NCBI RefSeq assembly: GCF_017302985.1
Contig: NZ_JAFIMU010000016.1
Location: 1 to 52,304, forward strand
Source: Corallococcus macrosporus
GTDB taxonomy: Bacteria; Myxococcota; Myxococcia; Myxococcales; Myxococcaceae
Reading direction: 5' to 3'
Length of the DNA: 52,304 nt
Below the pieces are notes generated by a model. It was not told the origin of the DNA. It worked only from the letters and a program-made list of their open reading frames with translations, and did not search any database. The position numbers and the translations under genes were made by a program. The number at the start of each line of letters is the position of its first letter. The first letter of the stretch is position 1. Of the stretch, positions 8,450 through 17,000 are shown in pieces.

Positions 8450-9667
8450 GTGAAGCTCCACACCTGCGCCCACCTGCTGTCGCTGTCCGCGCTCCTGGCG
8501 CTCGGATGCCACTCTCCCGTGGACGACGCGGGCTCGACGGTGCCCGACGCCTGCGAGGCCACCCCGCCGGTGCTGGCGCCCCAGAAGACGGACATCCTCT
8601 TCGTCATCGACAACTCCGGATCCATGGAGGAGGAGCAGCAGGGCATCGCGACGGAGCTGCCCGCGTTCCTCGCCGCGCTGAAGGAGGGCAGCGGCGTGGC
8701 CCAGGACTTCCGCGTGGGGGTCATCACGACCTCCGTGTACCAGCGGCTGTTGCTGGCGAACGGTGCGGACACCATCCGCTCCTTCCCGGATCAGGAGGGC
8801 CGGCTCCAGCCGGTGAAGGACGACGCCGGCAAGCCCACCGACGAGCGCTTCATCGAGGGCACGGATCCGCTGCTCCTGGACAAGTTCCAGCGCCTGGTGA
8901 ACCAGGGCACGGCGGGCAGCGGGCAGGAGACCCCGTTCGAAGCGGTGCGGCTGGCGGTCGCCTCGCCCCTGGCCACCCGGCCCACGTCGGAGGGTGGCAA
9001 CGCGGGCTTCCTCCGGGACGGCGCCCGCCTGCTGGTGGTGGTGGTGTCCGACGAGGAGGACTGCAGCTCCACGCAGCGTCCGCCGCCGGTGACGCTGGGG
9101 CTGGACACGTCCGTGGACTCCTGCACCGTGCAGGGGGACAAGCTGACCCCGGTGGCGGAGTACTACCAGGCCTTCCAGGGGCTGCATGACGGCACGGGCG
9201 CGTCGCGCGAGGTGCTGTGGGCGACCATCGGGCCGGTGGCGCTGTCGGACAAGCGCGCGGAGCTGACGACGGAGCTGGTGGGGAGCACGACCTACGTGCG
9301 CAACGTCGACTGCCCGACGTCCTACGGGCCCGGCTACCGGCAGAGCGACATGGCGAAGGCGTTCGACGCGACCCGGGCGAACCTGGATTCCATCTGCAAG
9401 CCGAGCTACCAGCAGACGCTGCTCGACATCGCGGCGCTGGCCACGGTGGCGCAGAGCGTGGACGTGGTGAACCTGCCGGATCCGCGCCTCGCGGTGGTGT
9501 ACGTCACGCGGGCGGACGGCTCCGTGCAGACGTGCACCGCGGCCAACGGCGACTTCCGCTACGAGCCCTCCGGAGAGAATCGCTCCGCGCGCCTCTTCTT
9601 CCTGGGCCCGTGCCTGCGGCGCGTGGGCGACACGAAGGTGGAGGTGAAGGTGCTGTGCGCCGGGTAG
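8450..9667 (+). CDS. von Willebrand factor A domain lipoprotein
   Basis: This 405-aa protein starts at GTG 8450, 5 nt after a GGAGG ribosome site. The signal peptide ends in the lipobox LALGC with lipidated C20 and Ser at +2, favouring the outer membrane. A vWA domain follows at once: TDILFVIDNSGSMEEEQ supplies the metal-binding MIDAS residues D54, S56 and S58, and VVVVSDEEDCS supplies a second acidic loop. The rest has paired cysteines (VDSCTVQG, RNVDCPTSYG, LDSICKPS, VQTCTAANG, LGPCLRR) consistent with a disulfide-stabilised extracellular domain. vWA lipoproteins are numerous in myxobacteria and usually mediate metal-dependent adhesion or protein assembly. No partner is encoded nearby and the exact role is unknown. 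Confidence 0.88.
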   Translation: MKLHTCAHLLSLSALLALGCHSPVDDAGSTVPDACEATPPVLAPQKTDILFVIDNSGSMEEEQQGIATELPAFLAALKEGSGVAQDFRVGVITTSVYQRLLLANGADTIRSFPDQEGRLQPVKDDAGKPTDERFIEGTDPLLLDKFQRLVNQGTAGSGQETPFEAVRLAVASPLATRPTSEGGNAGFLRDGARLLVVVVSDEEDCSSTQRPPPVTLGLDTSVDSCTVQGDKLTPVAEYYQAFQGLHDGTGASREVLWATIGPVALSDKRAELTTELVGSTTYVRNVDCPTSYGPGYRQSDMAKAFDATRANLDSICKPSYQQTLLDIAALATVAQSVDVVNLPDPRLAVVYVTRADGSVQTCTAANGDFRYEPSGENRSARLFFLGPCLRRVGDTKVEVKVLCAG

Positions 9668-9695
9668 CCCGGAGCTGATCCGCGCGCCGTACCCC

Positions 9696-9732
9696 GAAGG
9701 GCTCCGCGAAGGACGCGGGGCCCTTCTTCTTT
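9696..9732 (+). terminator. Intrinsic terminator after the vWA gene
   Basis: A 13-bp stem (GAAGGGCTCCGCG at 9696-9708 with 9714-9726, one G-T wobble) and a 5-nt loop are followed by TTCTTT. It lies 28 nt beyond the stop codon. This is the best classical terminator on the plus strand of the window. Confidence 0.8.
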
Positions 9733-9923
9733 GGCGCGGAGCGTGACCTGTCATGTCCGGTGCCACGTGAAGTGACGCGCGCGGATCCGACCCCTCCCAT
9801 CGAGTGGAGCACCCGACGCGACAGGTCTCACGCGCTCGGAATGCCGCCTGCTGGGGTGTCAGACGGCTTCGGATACTGGCCTCATGCGCGCACCGGTGGA
9901 GGGGGCGCGGACCTGGAGGCGGC

Positions 9924-10781
9924 ATGAGCGCGGCGGTGGAGCGGACGGCGGGGTTGGGGGTGGTGGAGGAGCTGCGCGAACGGATCCGCCAGTTGCAGGC
10001 GGCGCCCCGGCGCGCGCTGTCGGTGCTGCGCACGGGCGTGGACGCGGTGGACGCGCTGCTGCCGCAGGGAGGCCTGCCGCTGGGCACCTCCGTGGAGCTG
10101 TGCGGCGAGGCCGCGTCGGGGCGCACCAGCCTGGCGCTGCGCGCGGTGGCGTCCGCGCACCGGGAGCTGCGCCTGTGCGCGTGGGTGGACGGTCCGAAGG
10201 AGCTCTATCCTCCTGCCGCGGCGGCGCTGGGCGTGGACCTGAAGCGGCTGCTCGTCGTGCGGCCCCGGGCCTTCGCGCAGCGGGTGTGGTCCGCCGTGCA
10301 GCTCGCGCGCAGCGGCGCCTTCACGGCGGTGGTGCTGGACCTCTCGCATGGCGTGGGCGCCGCGGGGCGTCCGGAGCGGCTGGCGCTGACGGAGGCGCGC
10401 AAGCTGGTGGACGCGGCGTCGCGGGGCGGGACGCTGGTGCTGCTCTTGACGTCGCCGGAGGCGCCCGCGGACGGGCTCGCGCGGCTGCGGCTGGAGGCCC
10501 GGGGCGTCCAGGGCTGGTCCGTGGAGCTGGAGCGCAGCCGGGGCGGTGGCGTGGGGACGCGCGTCGTGCGCCCCTGGCGGGAGCTCTACCCGGAGGTGGG
10601 GTTGGACGCCGGGGCGCCGCTGCTGGACACCGACGTGGATCAGGCAGGGGACGCGGGGCCGGGCTTCTACCGCGACGCGAGCGACCGCGTGCGCAACGGC
10701 CTGGGCATCCTGGGCCAGCGGCCCGGCCGTGACGCGCCCATGCCCTCCATGGGTGATGCGCTGTCGCCGGAAGGTCGCTGA
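9924..10781 (+). CDS. imuA: ImuA, RecA-like mutasome accessory protein
   Basis: This 285-aa protein starts at ATG 9924, 4 nt after GGAGG at 9915-9919. A longer frame from 9804 is unlikely. The layout matches ImuA/SulA-like proteins: an N-terminal helix (VVEELRERIRQLQ), then a RecA-fold core with TGVDAVDALLPQGGLPLGTSVELCG and the degenerate P-loop GEAASGRTS. ImuA partners with ImuB and the DnaE2 polymerase in damage-induced translesion synthesis, thought to be cytoplasmic and DNA-associated. imuB follows after 12 nt, so the two form an operon. The 256-bp upstream gap shows no acceptable LexA box. The tail (DASDRVRNGLGILGQRP) is polar and probably flexible. Confidence 0.85.
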   Translation: MSAAVERTAGLGVVEELRERIRQLQAAPRRALSVLRTGVDAVDALLPQGGLPLGTSVELCGEAASGRTSLALRAVASAHRELRLCAWVDGPKELYPPAAAALGVDLKRLLVVRPRAFAQRVWSAVQLARSGAFTAVVLDLSHGVGAAGRPERLALTEARKLVDAASRGGTLVLLLTSPEAPADGLARLRLEARGVQGWSVELERSRGGGVGTRVVRPWRELYPEVGLDAGAPLLDTDVDQAGDAGPGFYRDASDRVRNGLGILGQRPGRDAPMPSMGDALSPEGR

Positions 10782-10793
10782 GGAAGGCAGGCC

Positions 10794-12341
10794 ATGCGGA
10801 GGGGCTACCTGCACGTCATGCGCTTCCCGGTGCAGCGCAAGGTCATTGAATCGCCCGCGCTCGCGGGCCAGCCGCTGGTGCTGGTGGAGGAGGTGCGCGG
10901 CCAGCGCCGGGTGGCCTTCGCCTCCACGCGCGCGCTGAAGGCCGGCGTGCGGCCGGGGATGACGCTGACGGCGGCCACGGCGCTGGAGCCCGGGCTGCGG
11001 CACTTCCCGTACCGGCCGAAGGACGAGGCCCAGGCGCTGGCCGCGCTGGGCGAGTCGCTGCTCGGCCTGTGCCCGGGCTTCCAGCGCGACGCGCCGGAGG
11101 GGCTGTGGTTCGACGCGAGCGCCGCGCACCTGGTGGGGGGCGAAGCGGAGCTGGGCGCGCGCGTGCTGGAGGTCTGCGCCGAGCAGGGCTACCGCGCGCA
11201 CGTGACGATGGCGTCGGAGGCGTTCACCTCGCGGGTGCTGGCGCGGCATGGCTCCCGGCGGGTGGAGGTGGTGCCGGAGGGGCAGGGGGCCCGCGCGCTG
11301 GCGCCCCTGCCGCTGGGCGCGCTGGAGGACGCCGCGGCGCGGGCCTTCTCCGTGCTGGGGCTGTCCACGCTGGGGGAGGTGGCGGCGCTGCCGGCCGGAG
11401 CGGTGACGGCGCGCGGAGGCGCGGGCGCGGCCCGGATCCACGCGCGGTGCCGGGGCGTGGACGACACGCCCTTCACGCCGGAGCCGCTGGAGGAGGCGCT
11501 GGAGGACCGGGTGGTGCTGGACGCGCCCGCGGACACCTTCGAGCCCGTGCAGTTCGCGCTCAAGACGCTGTTGGACCGGCTGGGCGCGCGGCTCTCCGGA
11601 CGCCAGCGCGCGGCGGTGCGGCTCACCTTCGTGCTGCGCCTGGATCCCACCGGCGAGGCCCAGGTGCCGCTGTTGCTGGCGCGGCCCACGGCGCGCGCGA
11701 AGCTGCTGCTGGACCTGGCGCGGCACCGGCTGGGGGAGCTGCGGCTGGAGCGGCCGGTGGCGGAGGTCGCCGTGCGGGTGGACGCGCACGACGAGGACCA
11801 GGGCCAGCAGCTCGCGCTGGGGGATGCGCCGGAGGGGGACGCGGCCCTGGAGGCCGTGCTGTCGCGGCTGGCGACGACGCTGGGCGAGGAGGCGCTGTTC
11901 GCCGCGTCGCTGGAGGCCGTGCACCGTCCGGAGTCCGCGCACTCGGCCCGGGCCTTCCACCCTCCGGAGACGCGGCGCGGCCTGCTGTCCTCCCCAGGCT
12001 CTCCCGCACCGTCCGCCCTGGTGCCGGAGGAGCCCGCGGCCCCCATCACCGTCTGGCGTGAGACGGGGGCGGCCCGGGAGCGGCCGTCGCGGCTGCTGGC
12101 CCAGCCGGCCCGGCTGGACGCGGAGGTGGCGCCGTCCGGGGAGATGCTCGCGGCGCGCCTGGGGGGCCGGCGGCACCGGGTGACGGCCATGGCGGGGCCG
12201 GAGCGGCTGGGTGGTGAGTGGTGGACGGACACCCCGTACCAGCGGGACTACTACCGCGTGCACTTCGAGGGGCTGGGGCCCGCCTGGGTGTACCGGGACG
12301 GGCGGGACGGGGGCTTCTACCTGCAGGGGTTGTTCGATTGA
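10794..12341 (+). CDS. imuB: ImuB, catalytically inactive Y-family polymerase homologue
   Basis: This 515-aa protein follows imuA by 12 nt. It aligns in outline with Y-family polymerases: palm/finger region (LVEEVRGQRRVAFASTRALKAGVRPGM), second palm motif (LWFDASAAHLVGGE) and thumb/little finger. The N-terminal acidic DxD motif of active polymerases is replaced (YLHVMRFPVQRKV). ImuB is known in other bacteria as a non-catalytic scaffold that brings DnaE2 to the sliding clamp. A QLALG segment starting at Q339 is a plausible clamp-binding motif. The C-terminus (DYYRVHFEGLGPAWVYRDG...GFYLQGLFD) is the conserved ImuB tail. Its polymerase partner DnaE2 is encoded at 31.1 kb, not next to it as in many genomes. 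Confidence 0.88.
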   Translation: MRRGYLHVMRFPVQRKVIESPALAGQPLVLVEEVRGQRRVAFASTRALKAGVRPGMTLTAATALEPGLRHFPYRPKDEAQALAALGESLLGLCPGFQRDAPEGLWFDASAAHLVGGEAELGARVLEVCAEQGYRAHVTMASEAFTSRVLARHGSRRVEVVPEGQGARALAPLPLGALEDAAARAFSVLGLSTLGEVAALPAGAVTARGGAGAARIHARCRGVDDTPFTPEPLEEALEDRVVLDAPADTFEPVQFALKTLLDRLGARLSGRQRAAVRLTFVLRLDPTGEAQVPLLLARPTARAKLLLDLARHRLGELRLERPVAEVAVRVDAHDEDQGQQLALGDAPEGDAALEAVLSRLATTLGEEALFAASLEAVHRPESAHSARAFHPPETRRGLLSSPGSPAPSALVPEEPAAPITVWRETGAARERPSRLLAQPARLDAEVAPSGEMLAARLGGRRHRVTAMAGPERLGGEWWTDTPYQRDYYRVHFEGLGPAWVYRDGRDGGFYLQGLFD

Positions 12342-12387
12342 CGGGCGGGCGCGTGCGGTCGGGGTGGAGGCCCCGCCGCTTGTGGCC

Positions 12388-12393
12388 TAGCGT
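12388..12393 (+). promoter_or_regulatory. Possible -10 hexamer of the small lipoprotein gene
   Basis: TAGCGT ends 6 nt before ATG 12400, with no ribosome-binding site between them. If used, transcription would start at the ATG itself. No -35 is recognisable. Confidence 0.35.
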
Positions 12394-12399
12394 GACGGC

Positions 12400-12933
12400 A
12401 TGCGCCCCGCACGACTCCTCCCGCTCCTCCTCGTGTCCCTCGTCCTTCCGGCCTGCGCCGCACGGCAGGTGCGTCCGGAGGGAGCCATCCGCAAGGTGGT
12501 GGTGGTGTCGGGCTCGCGCGTGGACGTGCTGCCCACGGGCACGTTCCGCCAGGACATCATCGGTGAGAGCAACCCGCGCACGGTGCTGGCCCGCCAGACG
12601 GAAGCGGAGCTGCTCTCGCGGGGCTTCGAGGTCGTGGCCACGCGCCAGTCCGCGGCCCCGGTGCCGCTCACGGACGAGGTGTCGTCCTTCGTCCAGCAGA
12701 ACAAGGCCGAGGCCGCGGTGGTGGTCATCCTGGACTGGCTGGACGTGTCCGGCGCGACGGTGCTGGGCCGGGTGGACGTGGTGCTGCGGCTGGGCATGGT
12801 GGACCCCAACGGACAGGTCATCTGGACGGACACGTTCCGCTCGCAGCCCGTGGTGAGCGCCTACCAGTCCGCGACGGACTGGAACTCGTTCCTTCGCCGG
12901 GCCGTCATCGACGCGGTGAAGGTGGTGCCGTGA
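12400..12933 (+). CDS. Small lipoprotein of unknown function
   Basis: This 177-aa protein starts at ATG 12400. The signal peptide MRPARLLPLLLVSLVLPACA ends in the lipobox VLPAC with lipidation expected at C19, and Ala at +2 favours the outer membrane. The mature part has alternating strands and helices (RKVVVVSGSRVDVLP, RTVLARQTEAELLSRGFEVV, AEAAVVVILDWLDVSG, VVLRLGMVDPNGQVIWTDT). This strand-helix layout is reminiscent of lipoproteins in the LptE/'DUF4136' style, but no family is recognised. It lies 58 nt after imuB and 34 nt before the epimerase, yet has its own TANNNT hexamer, so it need not be part of the imu operon. Confidence 0.75.
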   Translation: MRPARLLPLLLVSLVLPACAARQVRPEGAIRKVVVVSGSRVDVLPTGTFRQDIIGESNPRTVLARQTEAELLSRGFEVVATRQSAAPVPLTDEVSSFVQQNKAEAAVVVILDWLDVSGATVLGRVDVVLRLGMVDPNGQVIWTDTFRSQPVVSAYQSATDWNSFLRRAVIDAVKVVP

Positions 12934-12967
12934 CGGCCGCCTTCCTTTCGCGCGGGAAGAGGGGGGC

Positions 12968-13945
12968 ATGCGGGTCCTGGTGACGGGCGCGGCGGGCTTC
13001 ATCGGCGCCCATGTCTGCGAGCGGCTCCTCGCCCGGGGTGACACGGTGGTGGGCCTGGACGCGCTGGACGCGGTCCCCGGGGACGTGGCGCTGCGGCGCT
13101 CCCGCCTCCAGCGGCTGTCCGGCGCGCGCGGCTTCCGCTTCCTGCAAGGGGACATCACCGACGCGGCCCGGCTGGGCGAGGCGTTCACGGCCGCGCGTCC
13201 GGAGGGCGTGGTGCACCTGGCCGCGCGCGTGGGCGTGCGGGCCCCGGACGCGGAGGCCCCGGCGTACGCGGACACCAACGTGACGGGCTTCGTGCGCGTG
13301 CTGGAGGCCTGCCGCGAGGCGAAGGTCGCGCACCTGGTCTACGCGTCCTCCAGCTCCGTGTACGGCGCGGCCACGCCGGTGCCGTTCCGCGAGGACGCGC
13401 CCGTGGATCAGCCGCTCAACCTCTACGGCGCCACCAAGCGCGCCAACGAGCTGATGGCGCACGCGTACAGCCACCTGCACCGGCTGCCCGCCAGCGGCCT
13501 GCGCTTCTTCACGGTGTACGGACCCTGGGGACGTCCGGACATGGCGCCGCTCCTGTTCCTGCGCGCGCTGGCGAAGGGCGAACCCTTGCGGCTGCACGGC
13601 GACGGGCGCATGCGGCGCGACTTCACCTTCGTGGACGACGTGGCGGAGGCAGTGCTGCGCGTGCTGGACCGGCCGCCGTCCGGAAGTCCGCCGCACCGGC
13701 TGCTCAACGTGGGGCACGGCGAGCCCGTGGCATTGGGCGACTTCGTGGACCTGCTGGAGCAGCACTGGGGCGCGAAGGCCCGCGTGACGTCCGTGCCCGC
13801 GCAGCCCGCGGAGATGGCCTCCACGTGGGCGGACACGTCACGCCTGGAGGCGGAGACGGGCTTCCGGCCGCGCGTGTCCGTGGACGCGGGCGTGGCCCGG
13901 CTGGTGGCGTGGTACCGCGAGTGGATCCGCACCGACGCCCGCTGA
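12968..13945 (+). CDS. NAD-dependent nucleotide-sugar epimerase/dehydratase (extended SDR)
   Basis: This 325-aa protein starts at ATG 12968 after a purine-rich GAAGAGG. The Rossmann motif GAAGFIG spans 7-13. The extended-SDR catalytic set is complete, with the SSS of YASSSSVYG and Y153..K157 (YGATK). The segment RFFTVYGPWGRPDMAPLLF and the later GRMRRDFTFVDDVAEAV are typical of UDP-glucuronate 4-epimerases, which interconvert UDP-GlcA and UDP-GalA for surface polysaccharides. UDP-glucose 4-epimerase is the alternative. The gene stands alone, with no glycosyltransferases beside it, and is convergent with the CARDB lipoprotein genes. The fold and cofactor are clear but the exact sugar is inferred. 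Confidence 0.88.
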   Translation: MRVLVTGAAGFIGAHVCERLLARGDTVVGLDALDAVPGDVALRRSRLQRLSGARGFRFLQGDITDAARLGEAFTAARPEGVVHLAARVGVRAPDAEAPAYADTNVTGFVRVLEACREAKVAHLVYASSSSVYGAATPVPFREDAPVDQPLNLYGATKRANELMAHAYSHLHRLPASGLRFFTVYGPWGRPDMAPLLFLRALAKGEPLRLHGDGRMRRDFTFVDDVAEAVLRVLDRPPSGSPPHRLLNVGHGEPVALGDFVDLLEQHWGAKARVTSVPAQPAEMASTWADTSRLEAETGFRPRVSVDAGVARLVAWYREWIRTDAR

Positions 13946-13959
13946 GCCGTGCAGGAAAC

Positions 13960-13975
13960 GGCGGCGGGCGCCGCC
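13960..13975. terminator. Weak GC hairpin between epimerase and CARDB genes
   Basis: A 6-bp GC stem (GGCGGC/GCCGCC) with a 4-nt loop lies in the 87-bp convergent gap. It has no U-tract. Terminator function is only a guess from its position. Confidence 0.3.
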
Positions 13976-14032
13976 CGGAGCGCGTGATGGCCCCGGCCGA
14001 CGCCCGCGCGTCCTACGTGCTGCGAGGTGTGG

Positions 14033-17000
14033 CTACGGCAGCACCGCGAGGAAGCCCTCGACGAAGGCGTTGTTGTCCTCGCGCAGCTCCGTCACGAACC
14101 GCTGCGAGTCCACCAGCGCGCCCAGGTAGAACAGCCCGGAGGACTGGTAGCCGGGCAGCGTGTACGCGGAGGCGAAGAGCTGGCGCGTCGTGCACTGCCC
14201 CGCATCCAGATTGTCCACGTCCAACTGGCCCAGGCTCACCTGGGTGGCGGAGGACGGCATCTCGTCCGGGAACGCCAGGGTGGGCTGGGTGGAGAGGAGG
14301 ACCTCCACCTGGCTGTTCCCCCACGAGGACTGCGTGCCCTGGTTGCAGACCGTCACGGTGGTGAGGAACATCTCCCCCCCGCGCACGGCGAACGGAGCGG
14401 TGACCTCCGTGACGACCAGGTCCGGCGCGTACCCCACGCCGATGCGGCCCCGCATGAAGGCGTTGTTGTCCGTGCGCAGCTCGTCGAAGGGAGAGGGGGC
14501 GCGCACGATGGCTGCCAGGAAGAGAGGCACTTCCGGCCCTGACGCCGGTGGACTGGCGTGGAGGGTGTCTTCCCGCGTGATGCACGCGTTCTCGGGCAGG
14601 GGGGGAATGTCCACCGTTCCCACCAGGGACACGCCGGAGGCCGGATCCATGGGCATCCCGGGGAGGGGCGGCTCCGGAGGTGTGGGCTCCGTGGTGAAGA
14701 AGAGCTCCACTCTCTGCGCGAAGGAGGGCTGCGTGCCCTGGTTGCAGACCGTGACGGAGACCGGCGCCTGGTCATGGGGCGCGATGTTCTCCGGCCCGCC
14801 CACGGCGGTGATGACGAGGTCCGGCGCGGACCCCACGCCGACGCGCGGCCCGATGAAGGTGTTGTTGTCCTTGCGCACCTCCGGGGTGCTCCCGTTCCGG
14901 TCCAGGGTGGCCCCCACGTAATACGTGCGCTCCTGCCACCAGGCTCCGTAGAAGTGGCCTGTCACCGGCGTGGTGCTGCAGGTGTGCGCGGCCAGCTGGG
15001 GGATGAAGAACTCGCCCAGGAACTCATCCTGGGGCGGCGGGGGCGCGCCCGGCGCCGGCAGGGACAGCTCGGGGACGGTCAACAGGTGCAGTGTCACCAG
15101 CGCCTGATTGGACGAGGGCTGGGAGCCCTGGTTGCAGACGGTGAGGGTGGTGGTGAAGGACTGGCCCGGCTGGATGCTGGCGGGCGGCGTCAGCGCGGTG
15201 ATGACCAGGTCGGCATCCCACCCCACGCCCAGCCGGCCCTTCACGAAGACGTTGTTGTCCTCGCGCAGCTCCGGCTGGTTCTGGAACGGATCCACGACGG
15301 CGCTCAGGAACACGGGCTGCCCCGGTGAGGCGCCCCCCGGGGGTTGGCCCGCGGACATCATCCCCATGGAGCTCACGCACTGCCCGGCCTGGAGCGGCGC
15401 GACGTTCACGAACCCCGCCAGGAACTGGTCGGGGCCGGGGAACGGCGCCGGCGAGCCCTGCGGAGGCAGGGCCCAGGTCTCTTCCGAGGACACGACGAGC
15501 GCCACCTCGGTGGAGTTCACGGAGTCGGTGCCCACGTTGCAGACGCGCACGGTGGCGGCGAACGGCTCATACGGCGCGACGGTGCCGGGGGCCTCCACCG
15601 AGGTGACCACCAGGTCCGGCCCGTTGCCCACGCTCAAGGGGCCCGCCACGCGCGTGTTGTTGTCCCTGCGCAGCTCCTGCGGCGCCGGGCCCTGGGAGAC
15701 GACGGCCCCCAGGTACAGCGGACGGAACGGAATCGCGTAGGGCGGCAACTCCGCCGACCCGACGATCTGCCGCGTGGCGCAGGCGCCCGCGCTCAGCGCC
15801 GGCACGAGCGCGCTCCCCACGATCCGATGGCTGCCCATCGGCAATGGGCCCGGAGGCGCCAGCGGGTCCGGCGCCGGCAGGGTGTCGTCCACGCTCACGT
15901 AGACATCCACGTACGCGCCGCTGTTCATCGTCCCCGTGCCCACGTTGCAGACCTTCACGGTGCTGGTGAAGGAGCCCCAGGGCCGCACGCTGGCGGGCCC
16001 CTGCAGCTCGGTGATGACGAGGTCCGGCCCGATGCCCAGGCCGACGATGCCCGCGGCGAAGCCGTTGTTGTCCGTGCGCGGCTCGGGTCCCTGCGCGTCC
16101 ACGACCGCGCTCAGGTGCAGGGGCCGCTCGAACGGCGAGGGCATCGCGTCAATGGGGCGCATGGCGGTGAACGTGGAGCGCTCGGTCGTGCACTGCCCGG
16201 CCGCGAGCGTCGCGTAGGGCTGGGCGCGCCCCAGGAAGGCATAGGCCCGCTGGAGGTCCGCGAACACGGGCGGCGCCGGCGGCGGCCGCGACACGGGAGG
16301 CTCCGTCTCCGTGGAGAGGAACAGCGAGACCCCGTAGTCGTGCGCGAGCGTGTTGCCGCGGTTGCAGACCTTATAGGTCGCGGTGAAGGACTGGCCTTCG
16401 ACGAGGTTCGCGGGCGCGCGCACGTCCGTGATCACCAGGTCCGCTTCCGGGCCCGTGCCCACCAGCCCCTGGATGAACGTGTTGTTGTCCTCGTTCAGCT
16501 CCGGGACCATGCGGAACGGGTCGATGGCCGCGCCCAGGTACAGGGGCTGCCCCGGCTGTGCCCCCGAGGGCAGGATGCGATAGGCGTTCACCGCCACCGT
16601 CTGGCACTGGCCGGCGGGGAGATAGGACACGTTCTCCCCGCCCAGCGGAACCTGGGTCTGCATGGGATAGGGCCCGGACGACGGCGGGAGCGTCACCGCG
16701 GCTTCCGTGGCGAGGTAGAACTCCAGGTAGGCGGAGCCAGACAGGCTCTGCGTGCCCACGTTGCAAACCTGCGCCTCCAGGAAGAACGAAGGGGAATCCG
16801 GAAGGTTGCCGGGGCCCTTCACCGAACGCACCACCAGGTCGGGGCCATGGCCCTCGCCCACGGTGCCCTTCGTGAAGGTGTTGTTGTCCTCACGCAGCTC
16901 CGGGACGGACTGCATCCCGTCCACACGCGCGCCCAGGTACAGCGGCGCACCCGGCTGGAAGGCCGGGGGCGGGTACGAGATGCCGGACACCGGCAGCGTG

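Noticed and set aside
9848..9862. CTG-N9-CAG upstream of imuA as a LexA box
   Set aside because: The spacing is 9, not 10, the arms are not symmetric (no CTGAAC or GTTCAG half), and the match to the myxobacterial consensus is poor.
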